The position numbers and the translations under genes were made by a program. The notes below the pieces were generated by a model that saw only the letters and a program-made list of their open reading frames with translations, made no database searches and was not told the origin of the DNA. A stretch of 56,106 bases of DNA from contig JAUWNG010000007.1 of NCBI GenBank assembly GCA_030612765.1, forward strand, positions 1 to 56,106, in the 5' to 3' direction. This stretch comes from Planctomycetota bacterium. Its GTDB lineage: Bacteria; Planctomycetota; Planctomycetia; Pirellulales; Thermoguttaceae. Shown piece by piece: positions 35,187 through 44,800 of the stretch. Positions within the stretch are counted from its first letter, which is position 1. The number at the start of each line of letters is the position of its first letter.

Positions 35187-35465
35187 TTATGGGTTAACTC
35201 CCTGCATTGACCCCCGCAGGTCAAAAGTGGCAGTCAACACCATGACGGCCAACGACGTGGCGCAAGCCATCCAAATCCCTGGTCCGACGGCCAGTGCCAC
35301 ACCGGTTGCCACCCCCATTAGAAGTAGTGCGGCGAGAAACGCCCACTGGCCGACAAGCTGGCAAGTGGACCCTTCGCAAAACCGGACAAAGCACGCGCTC
35401 GAAACGCCGAGCAATTGCGCGGCAACGAGCAGCCAAAACACCGTGGACAAGTCGATTCCGTTCAT
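35187..35465 (-). CDS. Small three-TM membrane protein
   Basis: A 92-residue hydrophobic protein with three predicted helices (VFWLLVAAQLLGVSSACFVR, VGQWAFLAALLLMGVATGVA and WMACATSLAVMVLTATFDL) separated by a CEGSTCQL loop with two cysteines that could form a disulfide or bind metal. Start ATG 35465; 17 upstream in-frame residues lack hydrophobic character. The family is unknown to me. No operon partners. Confidence 0.6.
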   Translation of the reverse strand: MNGIDLSTVFWLLVAAQLLGVSSACFVRFCEGSTCQLVGQWAFLAALLLMGVATGVALAVGPGIWMACATSLAVMVLTATFDLRGSMQGVNP

Positions 35466-35695
35466 TGGGGGCAGATTCCTTTCTCTCCCCATTATATACG
35501 TAGCGGGATATTTCAAGAATATCGATTCTGTCCGGCCTGATCCGTTGCGGGGGCTGATCTCGCCCTCGGACGTTTAGCCGGCTGACTCATCTACCGCCGG
35601 AACCGCCGTCAAGCCCCAACGCAGTCGGTGGTTGTGCAGGGCCACGCGCCGCAATGCCGTGGCATCCCGGTGTTTGCGTCATTACACTTACTTAT

Positions 35696-35836
35696 ATGGA
35701 ACGACTATCGAAATGGTTCACCTTGGTTTGGATGACATTGGCGTCGGCCGCGGCGTTTGGGGCCGACGTCCTGCCGGTCGAACTCGACGGCCAAGGTCCG
35801 AGCCAAGTATTCAGGGGGCTTAATGATAATTTCTGA
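35696..35836 (+). pseudogene. Signal-peptide-bearing fragment
   Basis: A 46-residue frame: MERLSKWFTLVWMTLASAAA, then FGADVLPVELDGQGPSQVFR and a short end before TGA. The first 24 residues form a good signal peptide, so this looks like the 5' end of a secreted-protein gene cut off by decay. The following DNA has degenerate direct repeats (GGGCTTGTCCCTGGAGCTTC near 35890 and a variant near 35955) and no gene. Confidence 0.4.
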
Positions 35837-36137
35837 TTTGCCGTCTGCGGCTTCGCACCGACCACTGACCGCTAGCCACTCAGACTAACTGGGCTTGTCC
35901 CTGGAGCTTCCCGGCTCGACCCCCATCCCCCGCCCCTCGTCCCCGATTCATCCGGGCTTGAGCCTGGAGCTTCCGGGGGCGAGCGCGGGGGCTCCGAATT
36001 TATCCAAATCTCCCAAATTCCGGCCTCCGACCACTATTCACTGTTTGCGGGGCAGTTTGGTTGGAAAAGCGGCGGCGTAAACGGATAAGTCGTTCCTCCC
36101 TTGTCTGCCCCCACTTCCGGGCGTTATATTGGCAGCC
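35837..36137. other. Intergenic with direct repeats
   Basis: Two copies of a motif like GGGCTTGTCCCTGGAGCTTC (about 35890 and 35955) lie in this stretch, which otherwise holds no supported gene and ends at the methyltransferase fragment. Confidence 0.45.
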
Positions 36138-36392
36138 ATGACAAACACACTCTACTACGGCGACAACCTGGATGTGTTGCGGCGACACGTTGCCGACGAA
36201 TCGGTGGATTTGGTCTACCTGGACCCGCCTTTCAAGTCGGATCAGAACTACAACGTCTTGTTCCAAGAGCAGGACGGCAGCCGGTCGGCCGCGCAGATCC
36301 ACGCGTTCGAGGACACGTGGCAATGGGACCAGGCGGCCGCCGCCGCGTTCGAGGAAGGGAGTCAAAAAAAGCCAAAAAGTGGACATCACTGA
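36138..36392 (+). pseudogene. DNA methyltransferase, N-terminal fragment
   Basis: Reads MTNTLYYGDNLDVLRRHVAD then ESVDLVYLDPPFKSDQNYNV, the start of a type III-like or beta-class adenine-specific methyltransferase with the DPPF catalytic motif, and DTWQWDQAAAAAFEE. Homology ends at about 36355, where a palindromic repeat begins; the frame then runs a few codons into it and stops. The AdoMet-binding motif and target-recognition part are missing. The matching C-terminal end is found at 38412-38531 on the same strand. The gene was interrupted and is surely inactive. Confidence 0.85.
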
Positions 36393-36428
36393 TTTCAGCA
36401 AAATGAGGAACCGTAATCCGTGATGTCC
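36381..36428 (+). repeat. Palindromic repeat, left flank of HEPN-like gene
   Basis: GGACATCACTGATT, a 20-base middle and AATCCGTGATGTCC form an inverted repeat with 14-base arms and one mismatch. Almost the same sequence recurs in direct orientation at 38348-38395, so the two copies bracket the 600-residue gene. Confidence 0.9.
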
Positions 36429-36481
36429 CCTTTTCCTGTCTTTACAGTAATTGTCTTCGATATTACTAAGAGGAGGCCGAT

Positions 36482-38284
36482 ATGGCGGATTTATCGCCAG
36501 AACCATTAGCGTTGCCGGATGATCTCATTGCTGTCCTCAAGGAACATGATGCATCGACAGCCGATCTCGATGAAGCTGAGCCAAGTTTCGTCCTAGAACG
36601 AATGTTGAAGAACCAAGAGGACACCACAGACAACACCCGCAAGGCCGTGTTCGCAGAGGTAGCAGCACTTCAAACTTATCTCTTGGATGGGCAGCAGCGA
36701 AGTCGGTGGAATACGCGGTTTGGCCCGATCCTTGAAAGCATCCACGAAGACGGAACTGCTCATTGTTTTCCTAACATTTCTCAGCTTGACGAGGCAGTTC
36801 TTTCATACTTGGAACGGCGGGTAGCTGAATCGTCGCATCCGGCTCTTAAGGCGCGATATGCGGACTTCGTTTGGGATACGACAAAGGCTGCCACGGGAAA
36901 AAACCCGTCAATTGAGATGGCTCGACAAGCCATTGATTCCTACGTCGAGTGTGGTCGCCGATTCCCCAATTCACAACAGACATCGGAAAGACTGTCGCGG
37001 GCATTGGAACTTGCCCTCTCAGTTCGGGATCAGTCTCGAATAGGTGAAGTGATTGACACCATGCTTGGCCTCCTGTCAGGTGAGTTTCCTGGCTCACAGG
37101 CAATTCGGCTTTTTGACATCTTCGAGGAACAGAAGGGAGTAAAGCTATCGAGCAAGCAACAAAGCAAGCTGGTAAATGCTCTCGAAAATGAACTCACGCA
37201 AATCTGTAGCTCAGACAATCCGTTCGGAATTGTCGCGAAGGAACCGGCCCTGCGACTAGCCCGCTATTACAAACGAATGGGGCAGCCAGACGAGGCAAAA
37301 CGAGTAATTCGTGCCTATGGGCAGGCATTGGGGGACTCCGCAATGAAGGCCGACGGCCTGTTGGCAATGACTTGGTTACAGGACGCTTATGATACGTACA
37401 TCCAGTACGGAATGAAAACAGAGGCTGAGAAACTTAAGATCGCCGCCAAGGAAAAAGGGCGGGAAGCTGAGGGGCAGATGGTTCATCATTCGGTTTCGAC
37501 GGAGATACCAAAAGAAGAAATAGAGAAGGTATTTGACGAACTTACGGAAGGCGATCTTGAATCGTCATTTGCACGGATTTCCATCAACTTTCTTCCTCGG
37601 ATTGAGGACGTGAAGCGGCAGTTGGAGGACATGAAGAAGGACGCCAAGCTGCTGTCAATGGTTTCGCAATCGGTCATTGACAACCAGCAAGTCATTGCCC
37701 GTGCCGGTTCGATTGAGGCTGATCCCGAAGGTCGGCAAATGCTTCAGATGAGACAGTTCATTCAGAGCATGGAAAGCCTCCTGAGCGGTGCGATTGATTG
37801 GATGCGGGGCAAGTACGACTTCACTCCTCAGTCAATGCGAGCGTTTCTCACAAAGTCACTCCTTTTCGATGAGTCTCGTTTGCCATTAATCGACCGAGCA
37901 ATCGAAGCGTATGTTGTAGACGATCACATTACGGCGATTCATGTCCTTCTTCCTCAGATTGAACATGCCCTTCGCACGTTGCTTGCGATTCATGGAAAGT
38001 CAACGAACAAGCATCGTCGAGCCGACCGCACGGTTATGGTTGAAAAGAGCCTCAATTATATTCTTGAATCCGAGCCAGTAATTCCAAATTGTCTTGGCGA
38101 AGACTTCGTGTTTTATCTTCGATTATTCCTCTGTGACCCGCGTGGATTCAACGTGAGGAACAATGTGGCACATGGATTGTTGGGGCCAGACAAGTTCCAT
38201 CGCGGTATAAGCGACCGCCTTTTGCACATCGTCTGGTCATTGGCATTTGTGCGAGCCAGTGATTCTGGTGACGACAAAGGCTGA
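36482..38284 (+). CDS. DUF4209-type HEPN-like protein, possible defence effector
   Basis: A 600-residue cytoplasmic protein. The C-terminal part, about residues 470-590, matches DUF4209: a helix ending HALRTLLAIHGKS, the segment LNYILESEPVIPNCLGEDFV, then VRNNVAHGLLGPDKF, which holds the family's RNxxxHG motif (Arg559, Asn560, His564). R-x4-6-H is the catalytic pattern of HEPN ribonucleases, so RNase activity is plausible but unproven. The rest is helical and partly TPR-like (ALRLARYYKRMGQPDEAKRV). The start has a GAGG site. Codon use is A/T-richer than neighbours. The gene replaces the centre of a DNA methyltransferase gene between two direct palindromic repeats, suggesting a mobile defence cassette; no antitoxin gene is visible. 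Confidence 0.75.
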   Translation: MADLSPEPLALPDDLIAVLKEHDASTADLDEAEPSFVLERMLKNQEDTTDNTRKAVFAEVAALQTYLLDGQQRSRWNTRFGPILESIHEDGTAHCFPNISQLDEAVLSYLERRVAESSHPALKARYADFVWDTTKAATGKNPSIEMARQAIDSYVECGRRFPNSQQTSERLSRALELALSVRDQSRIGEVIDTMLGLLSGEFPGSQAIRLFDIFEEQKGVKLSSKQQSKLVNALENELTQICSSDNPFGIVAKEPALRLARYYKRMGQPDEAKRVIRAYGQALGDSAMKADGLLAMTWLQDAYDTYIQYGMKTEAEKLKIAAKEKGREAEGQMVHHSVSTEIPKEEIEKVFDELTEGDLESSFARISINFLPRIEDVKRQLEDMKKDAKLLSMVSQSVIDNQQVIARAGSIEADPEGRQMLQMRQFIQSMESLLSGAIDWMRGKYDFTPQSMRAFLTKSLLFDESRLPLIDRAIEAYVVDDHITAIHVLLPQIEHALRTLLAIHGKSTNKHRRADRTVMVEKSLNYILESEPVIPNCLGEDFVFYLRLFLCDPRGFNVRNNVAHGLLGPDKFHRGISDRLLHIVWSLAFVRASDSGDDKG

Positions 38285-38347
38285 CGCTCTTGGGGATACT
38301 GCTGAGTCCACATTGTGATGTAAGACGCTGGTGATGGGCAGGAAGAG

Positions 38348-38395
38348 GGAACATTACTGATTTCAGTAAAATGAGGAATCGTAATCCGTGATGCC
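38348..38395 (+). repeat. Palindromic repeat, right flank of HEPN-like gene
   Basis: Direct copy of the 36381-36428 element with about eight differences; the inner core ACTGATTTCAGTAAAATGAG and the arm GTAATCCGTGATG are retained. The methyltransferase C-terminal homology resumes about 15 bases beyond it. Confidence 0.88.
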
Positions 38396-38411
38396 TAATT
38401 TTCCTGCCGGT

Positions 38412-38531
38412 AGCTATTTGCTGGAAAGCAAGACGCTCGACGCCCCACCAAGCCGCGACATCCGCACGTTCAAAAAGGCCCCACGAGCAAGGCGCAAGTC
38501 GAAAGAGAATCAGCGCGGCATGTTCGACTAG
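38412..38531 (+). pseudogene. DNA methyltransferase, C-terminal fragment
   Basis: In one frame: SYLLESKTLDAPPSRDIRTF, KKAPRARRKSKENQRGMFD and TAG. The APPSRDxRTFKKAP...QRGMFD ending is what I know from the C-terminus of the same methyltransferase type as the fragment at 36138. About two thirds of the original gene is missing between them. Beyond its stop, near 38563-38584, is a CACTGGCAAAGCCAGTG hairpin. Confidence 0.75.
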
Positions 38532-38656
38532 GCGCTTCCTAGATACAGAAGGTTCCACACAAGCACTGGCAAAGCCAGTGGCACACTGCGTATTGTCGCA
38601 GAGGATCGAGCAAATAGTATCGGGCACTCGACCGCTTCCAGTCCACGGCCTACCGT

Positions 38657-39490
38657 CTACCGCCTGACGCCGTCACCGTAGACGCTGGGAGTGGACTCAG
38701 TCCATCCGACCACCGGGACGTCCGGAGCCAGGACGAAAATCTCGACGCGGCGGTTCTTCTGCCGGTCTCGGGCGGTGGCGTTGGGGGCGATCGGCTGGCA
38801 CGGGCCGAAGCCGGCCACTCCCATCCGATGCACCGGCAATCCGGCCCGCTTCATCCGGTCGACGACGGCCAACGCGCGCGCCGTGCTGAGATGGAAGTTG
38901 TTGGGATATTTTTCGCGGACCATTCGGCCGGCGATCAACTGGTTGTCGGTATGCCCGGTCACCATGATCTTCAGATCACCGGCAGCCGGCGAGCGGAGCA
39001 CCCGGACCAAATCGTCGAGGAGCCGCTCGGCGCCGGGCTTCAGCACCGCCTCGCCGCTATCGAAGAGGATGTCGGTGTCGAGCTTGCTCACTCCAGTCTC
39101 GGGATCGAATTGCAGGCTGGGATGTCGCCTCGCCAGTTCGACGAGTTGCCGGCTCAACTCCGGCGGGAGCCGGCCGCGTCCGAAGGCCAGCCCCTGGAAT
39201 TGTTCGTACAGCCCTTCGCGCTCGCGACGGTAGCTCTCCAATTGCTTCCGGTCGAGGTCGGCCCGTTCCTGCAACAAGGCGAGTTGCTTCTCGCCGCGGA
39301 TGAGCCGGTCTTCGAGCGTCCGGTCGTGCCGGCGGAGGTTTTCGATTTCGGCCAGTTGCGCCCGGTTCTGTTCGGTCAGGGCGCGGTTCCGCGCCTGGGA
39401 GGCATTCCACTCGGTTACGGGAACAAACCTACAGCCGGGCAGTACGAGCACGGCAATCCCGCAGAAAAGCAGCCGGAACGGCACTTGCAT
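38657..39490 (-). CDS. OmpA-family peptidoglycan-binding lipoprotein
   Basis: A 277-residue exported protein. The N-terminal signal ends in VLVLPGC, a lipobox-like site. Residues about 30-105 form a coiled coil (ALTEQNRAQLAEIENLRRHD). The C-terminal OmpA/MotB domain (about 135-260) shows DTDILFDSGEAVLKPGAERL, IMVTGHTDNQLIAGRM, LSTARALAVVDRMKRAGL and the peptidoglycan-binding NATARDRQKNRRVEIFVL. It should anchor the envelope to the cell wall. Start ATG 39490. It is followed on the minus strand after 38656 by decayed DNA, and upstream a family A repeat separates it from the HTH protein. Confidence 0.88.
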   Translation of the reverse strand: MQVPFRLLFCGIAVLVLPGCRFVPVTEWNASQARNRALTEQNRAQLAEIENLRRHDRTLEDRLIRGEKQLALLQERADLDRKQLESYRREREGLYEQFQGLAFGRGRLPPELSRQLVELARRHPSLQFDPETGVSKLDTDILFDSGEAVLKPGAERLLDDLVRVLRSPAAGDLKIMVTGHTDNQLIAGRMVREKYPNNFHLSTARALAVVDRMKRAGLPVHRMGVAGFGPCQPIAPNATARDRQKNRRVEIFVLAPDVPVVGWTESTPSVYGDGVRR

Positions 39491-39540
39491 GATTCGACTC
39501 CTTTCGAATCTGTTGATATCGTATCAGTTTAGCGGCGGCT

Positions 39541-39670
<130 letters not shown>

Positions 39671-39692
39671 CTAAACCTCACTATGTTTCGGG

Positions 39693-40883
39693 CTATCCTT
39701 CGATCCATCTGAGGATCGTGTCCATCAAACTGCTGTTGACCGTGAACGCCTCGTTCCAACTCCACATGTTCCGCAGCAGATCGAACATCATCATGCCGCA
39801 GAGTATCAACAGGACAACGCACACGGCCAGACCCGCGATCTGCCAGCCGGTGTAAGGCGGCTCGAACGAGTAAGCCGAGGCCTGCATGAGCGCGGCGCCT
39901 TCGGCCGTCGTGCCCGGCTGCGTGCCCAAGACCGGCGCGCCTCCCAACGGCGCGGAGACGCCCATGTCCAACGCGGGCTGCGTGGAGAGGTCTTCGTCGA
40001 GCATGGCCGCCATCGACGCCCCGGCTGCGCCGGCGCCTACCATGGTCGCCTCTTCGTCTCCCTCCGTGTCCAGGGCAATCACTTGCGATCCGCTTTCCGA
40101 ACCATCGGCATCGGCAACCTCTTCCAAGGGGGTCAGCATGAATTCGTCGTCGGTTTTCAGCATTGCGGCGGAATCGGGACTGACCGGCTTGCCCGTGGCC
40201 AGCATGTCTTCCTCGCCGAGTTCCAGCGACTCCTCGGAGGTGCCCAGGTTCACGGGCGTTTCCAACGAGAATCCGCTGTCGGAGGGATCGACCAGGGAGA
40301 TGCCGCTGTCGCCTCCGAGGGTCAGGCCGCTCCCCTTGTCGCTGCCGCCGAGCACCAGATTGTCGTCTTCGAGGGTCTTGCTGTCGCCGAGATCGACGAA
40401 GGAACTGTCCCCGCCCGGGGCAGGCTTGCCATCGAGCATCAGCGTGCTGTCCTCCAACGTAAGGTCTTCCTCCAGAGTCAAGTCCAACTCCTCGAACTTC
40501 GCGGCCTTCGAGTCCGAGCCGGCCTTTGGTTTTTTGGCGGGGGCCTTGGACTGATCGGCAATCTCGATGTCGCTCTCGGCCAGACGGATGTCGCTGTCGG
40601 GGACGACCTGACCGCCGCTGTTCATGCCGATTACGGTACCCGACAGCCCCGGATCGGATTGCCCCAGTTCCGCGTCGCTCAGCAGCACGTCGCCGCCTTC
40701 CTCTTCCGTCGCGGGTGGAGCCGATTTCCCGGCCAGTTTGTCGATGTCCTCCGCCTTGAACATCCAGTCGGCGCCGTCGCGATAGCCGTGCAATTCGCGG
40801 CTCTGCAACATCTTTTTGATTTCATCCACGCTCTTGCCGAGGATCTTGGCGGTCTCCGCACTGTTGTAGTATTTCTGAGCCAT
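39693..40883 (-). CDS. HTH (excisionase-type) protein with C-terminal TM
   Basis: A 396-residue protein with an N-terminal excisionase/MerR-like HTH (KYYNSAETAKILGKSVDEIK, then KMLQSRELHGYRDGADWMFK), a very acidic, low-complexity middle of about 270 residues with repeats such as LEELDLTLEEDLTLEDSTLM and LGGSDKGSGLTLGGDSGI, and one membrane helix near residue 355 (IAGLAVCVVLLILCGMMMF). Membrane-anchored HTH proteins of this build are common in planctomycetes. The HTH may bind DNA or act as a protein-docking fold. Start ATG 40883; a small secreted-protein gene ends 16 bases upstream, so both may share a transcript. Confidence 0.75.
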   Translation of the reverse strand: MAQKYYNSAETAKILGKSVDEIKKMLQSRELHGYRDGADWMFKAEDIDKLAGKSAPPATEEEGGDVLLSDAELGQSDPGLSGTVIGMNSGGQVVPDSDIRLAESDIEIADQSKAPAKKPKAGSDSKAAKFEELDLTLEEDLTLEDSTLMLDGKPAPGGDSSFVDLGDSKTLEDDNLVLGGSDKGSGLTLGGDSGISLVDPSDSGFSLETPVNLGTSEESLELGEEDMLATGKPVSPDSAAMLKTDDEFMLTPLEEVADADGSESGSQVIALDTEGDEEATMVGAGAAGASMAAMLDEDLSTQPALDMGVSAPLGGAPVLGTQPGTTAEGAALMQASAYSFEPPYTGWQIAGLAVCVVLLILCGMMMFDLLRNMWSWNEAFTVNSSLMDTILRWIEG

Positions 40884-40899
40884 AACAATCTCGCTTGCC

Positions 40900-41256
40900 T
40901 TACCTCTGTTCCAACAACGAGCGTATCTCCTGCGGGAGTGGATTCTCGTTGTTCAAGTCGGTGATTTTCAAGTCCCACTGAATGTCGCGGACGCTCTTCA
41001 ACGCAATCTTACCGGTTGCCGTCTCGATGTGATATACGCTCATGACTCGCCGTCGCGGGTCAACCACCGTCAGCATCAGGCATTTTTCTCCAACGGAGGT
41101 CGAGACGACAATCAGTTCCGTACCGGCGGTGGCCGCGGGGGCCGTGGCCGCCGGAGTTCCACGTTGGGCATAAACATTGCCGCGTGGCTCGGCTACCGCA
41201 ACCGCAGCCATCACGAACCCCATGCCCACGAGGATCCCCAGTATCGTGCGTCCCAT
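40900..41256 (-). CDS. Small secreted protein, unknown function
   Basis: A 118-residue exported protein with signal peptide MGRTILGILVGMGFVMAAVA and a predicted beta-rich mature part: GTELIVVSTSVGEKCLMLTV, VDPRRRVMSVYHIETATGKI and ALKSVRDIQWDLKITDLNNE. The repeated beta-strand pattern suggests a small WD/PQQ-like or lipid-binding fold, but I know no named family. It starts at ATG 41256 and is the first of two genes read toward the HTH membrane protein. Conserved neighbourhood in planctomycetes is plausible, not verified. Confidence 0.65.
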   Translation of the reverse strand: MGRTILGILVGMGFVMAAVAVAEPRGNVYAQRGTPAATAPAATAGTELIVVSTSVGEKCLMLTVVDPRRRVMSVYHIETATGKIALKSVRDIQWDLKITDLNNENPLPQEIRSLLEQR

Positions 41257-41896
41257 AATCCACCTCGACCTTAATGTCTGGGGAAACTGGGGTTCCTAAA
41301 CTTCTATTGTATAAGCCCCGGTTTCCGATGCAAGGAAAATGCCCCACGGGGGGGTAATCCGACTTTCTCTCCCGCTGGTTGCGACAATTATGCCCCCTGG
41401 GTATTGCTCGCCGTGCATGGATAACCCTTTTGTCGAAAAGGGACTTACGCTCTCGGCAAGTAAAGACAGGGTATCGCGGGGCAGAGTTTACTCACGCCGA
41501 TCGGCCGAAACAAGGGCAACTTGCATACCCCCCGGAAGAGCGCATCTCGCGCTTTGCGTCGTTTGATTTATCGCTTAGCCCGAAGGGCTTATAATATGAC
41601 AGCCCAGGGTTGCCGCCCAAGCGGCTACCCTGGGTTTGATGGGCCGGAAAACAAGGAAAAACCCCAACGGGGTTTCGGAGTTGCGTCGCGGCATTACGCA
41701 ACCCTTTCAGGGTTGATGTGCTGATTGCGGCCGTCGTCCCAGGGCAACCACCCGAGGCCACCCGGTCCGGATTTATGGAATGTCGTCGAGCGTGCAGGTT
41801 TACAACCCCGGATGTTGGATTGCAAGACCTGACCCCTATTCGTATGACCCCTATTCGTACCTATTCGTAAATTCTCCGGAATTCCCATGCACCAGA
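41257..41896. other. Intergenic mosaic of hairpins
   Basis: No gene is supported. There are three compact hairpins: CCCAGGGT-t-GCCGC-ccaa-GCGGC-t-ACCCTGGG near 41605-41636, AACCCC-aac-GGGGTT near 41664-41679, and AACCCT-ttc-AGGGTT near 41700-41714. A short direct repeat GACCCCTATTCGTA lies at 41831-41858. The sequence resembles dispersed intergenic DNA of planctomycetes. Confidence 0.55.
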
Positions 41897-44800
41897 TTAC
41901 ATCATCTCCGCAAGGCGGGATTCTAGCCCGCGTGCTTCTGCGTCAGTAAGGCCGGCCATTGCATATAGCAATCGGTCGATAAAGTCCTGGTAAGGTTGGG
42001 CGTGGGGGTCCAAGGCGGAACGGTCCACTCGTCGGATGATGCCCCGGCTGTTCTCCACGTCAATAATTCGGTTCACTGCCTCAACAATGGCTATCCGAAT
42101 GGCCGGACTGAACGGCGCTTCGTTTAGATCAGCAGCCAGCAACTGAAAAGCGTCTTCCAGTTTACCGGATCGGATGAGACGTTGGACGTTATCGACTACC
42201 TTGGCGTTTGGTTCGCCTTCATCGAACTGTGGGCATGGCAAATTACCTGCCTGATAGTGGCTGACATGAGCATTCGTACTGCCGAGCCGAAAATACCAGT
42301 CGATAAGCTTGCTGTTGAGCAGGCCAAGTACGAATTCTAAGGGCTGACGTGAAGTATGTTCGGGTAGATAGTTGATTGTATGGTTACAGAACTCGCCTTG
42401 TGGAACTAAGGCCGCAATGACCCGACGGAAGTTGTTCTGTGGGCTGCTTTCTTGCCAGCAGACGCGCCGATACCGATGGTGGAATGCCTTGGTGTCCTCA
42501 GCCTTGCCTTCCAGGAACCTCTCCACGTCCAAATTCAAGTCATGTCCTTGCGATGCTGGCCGGGTCACATACAGGCAGATAGACGCGCCGCGAGTGACCA
42601 GCTCGCCCCGGTCGGGATCTTCGATCAGATTGCCGCGTTTCCGTTCGTTTGTCTCGTTGACTTCACCCTGAAAAAACTCCGCGATCTCGCTCAGCCGAAC
42701 CATGCGGCCGGTTCGCATGATGCGAGTCGCCAAGTCCCAGTCAGCTTGCGAGCAACTGACGATGGTGAAATTCACCGGATCGTAAAGCGGAATGTCGGCC
42801 GTGCTTAGCGTGTAGCTTGGGGAATTCTCTTTTATCAGCCGGCCGGAATGAACGCGGACACGGAACGCCTGTCGATCAGTCGTATAGCGTTTCAAGGTAT
42901 ACACGGCGGTGGATAGCTTCGCTTCAGAGAACACCCGATCGGCTGGGTTATCTTTTTGCGGAAACGCATCGACACCTGTAAACGAAGCCACCGTGATTAT
43001 CTGCTGGCGAATACTGGCCGTAATCTTGTCGCCCAGTATGGCCATAGGCGTAATGAAGCCAAAATAGCCTTTGTCGGCCAGCAGTTCGAGGGACTGACAG
43101 ATGAATAGCTTGTACAAATTATTCTTGCCCGTGCGGGATGGTTCATAGGCCGGCTCATGTTCAATGAATGCGCGGAAGGCAGCCAAATCGCGGCCCGACT
43201 CCCGCTCCGAAAGAACATCGTAGGGTGGATTGCCGATAACGGCATCGAAGCCGGGATTCGCCCGACGCACTGTTCCCTCGAAGAATACTTCGGGGAACTC
43301 CAGTTCCCAATGAAAGCAGCGGGTGAATTCTTTGTTCGCGGCGTCAAGTGACCGCTGGAACCATTCGTCCTCGGTCAACCGTGCAAACCGTCGCGGCCGG
43401 CCAAGTTCTTCGACCGCACGTTGATAGTGTTCCGGCGTAATCTGCGAATCGGCACAAAATGCCGAACACCAAAGGTCGCCGACAAGTCGATATGGTTTGC
43501 GTGCTTTCTCGAATTCGCTATAAAGTCGATCCTTGTCCTTGATGTGCTCTGCGGTGTCCGACGGGATTTCACTGATGCGGGCAAGGGAGCCGAGTAATGC
43601 CGGCATCTTCTCTTCAACTTGCTGGCGGAAGTTGTTGGCCCGCAATTCGATTTCGCCGGGAAGAACGCCCGTATTTGCAATCTTTCCTCCAACCAAGCTG
43701 TTCCCGTAGTGCAGGTGGTGATTCAGGAACGACAGCGGTTCATCGCCAGCGACCGTTTCCAGCCACAACGCCAGCTTTGCAAGTTCGACCGCGAGGCCGT
43801 TCATATCCACGCCGTAAAGACAGCTTTCGACTACGCGGCGTTTCCAATAACTGACAGCCGATTCGCATTCAGCCATGCCGGCTGCGTTTTCGTCGCCCGT
43901 GAACGGGTGAGTCGCGATTTCTTCGGCCAGCCATTGACATGCACGAATGAGAAAATGCCCCGATCCCATTGCGGGATCAAGCACGCGCAGCCGCAAGATT
44001 CGATCATCGAAATCGGCACGAAGAGCTTCGAGCCGGGCTTCGTGTTTGCTCCGAGAATCGCCGGACGTAGTTTCGAGACGGCCTTGCTCTTTGCCGATTT
44101 CCGCTTTGAGTTGATCGGAAACCGCGGTGCAGAGAGGGCCAAGCGTATGACTAACGATGTAGTTCACGATATGATCCGGCGTGTAGTAGCTGCCAGACGC
44201 CCGGCGTTCACCTTTATCTGTTTGCAGATAGATGGTGCCCCTTCGATATCGTCGCTCCGTCACCTTCCAGCCGCGAGGGAGAGGTTCCGATTCCGGTAGA
44301 TACCGTTCTTCCAGCCGCCCTTGCACACGCTTGCTTATCACAACCATATTATCCAGGGCGAGCGTCGGCCGAAGCTCCAGAAGCCCTTCATAAATTCCAC
44401 CCAAGTGCTGGATCGCCAAGTCGCGGTAATCGATGCGAGACAGGCCGGCTGCCATGTGCATCGGATCTTTGGCCCGTCCAAGCTGGTCGATGACACGAGC
44501 AAGGTAGTAGTCCGACATTCGCTTGTTTTTCAGAAACGGGTGAGCTTCTGGGGCAAACAAGCCGCCGTTGTATGCAGGCACTCCGTATCGACGGTGCCCG
44601 CCATCAACCAAATCGAACAGTGATCGGAGGTCTTCCCAAATATCGGTAGATTCTCGCGAGAAATCGTCTTCGACATCGTCACGAATGCGGTCAAGCCGTC
44701 CGGCGATTTCGTCACGGTGCCGTCCGAGAGAACGGTTGTCGGTGTAGGTGCGATTGGTCCGGTAAGGTAGTAGCCGCCGGTCTTCGGCATACATGATGAA

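Noticed and set aside
35187-35577. Plus-strand frame of 143 codons over the small membrane protein
   Set aside because: The minus frame has three clear membrane helices and the plus frame has no domain or ribosome site.
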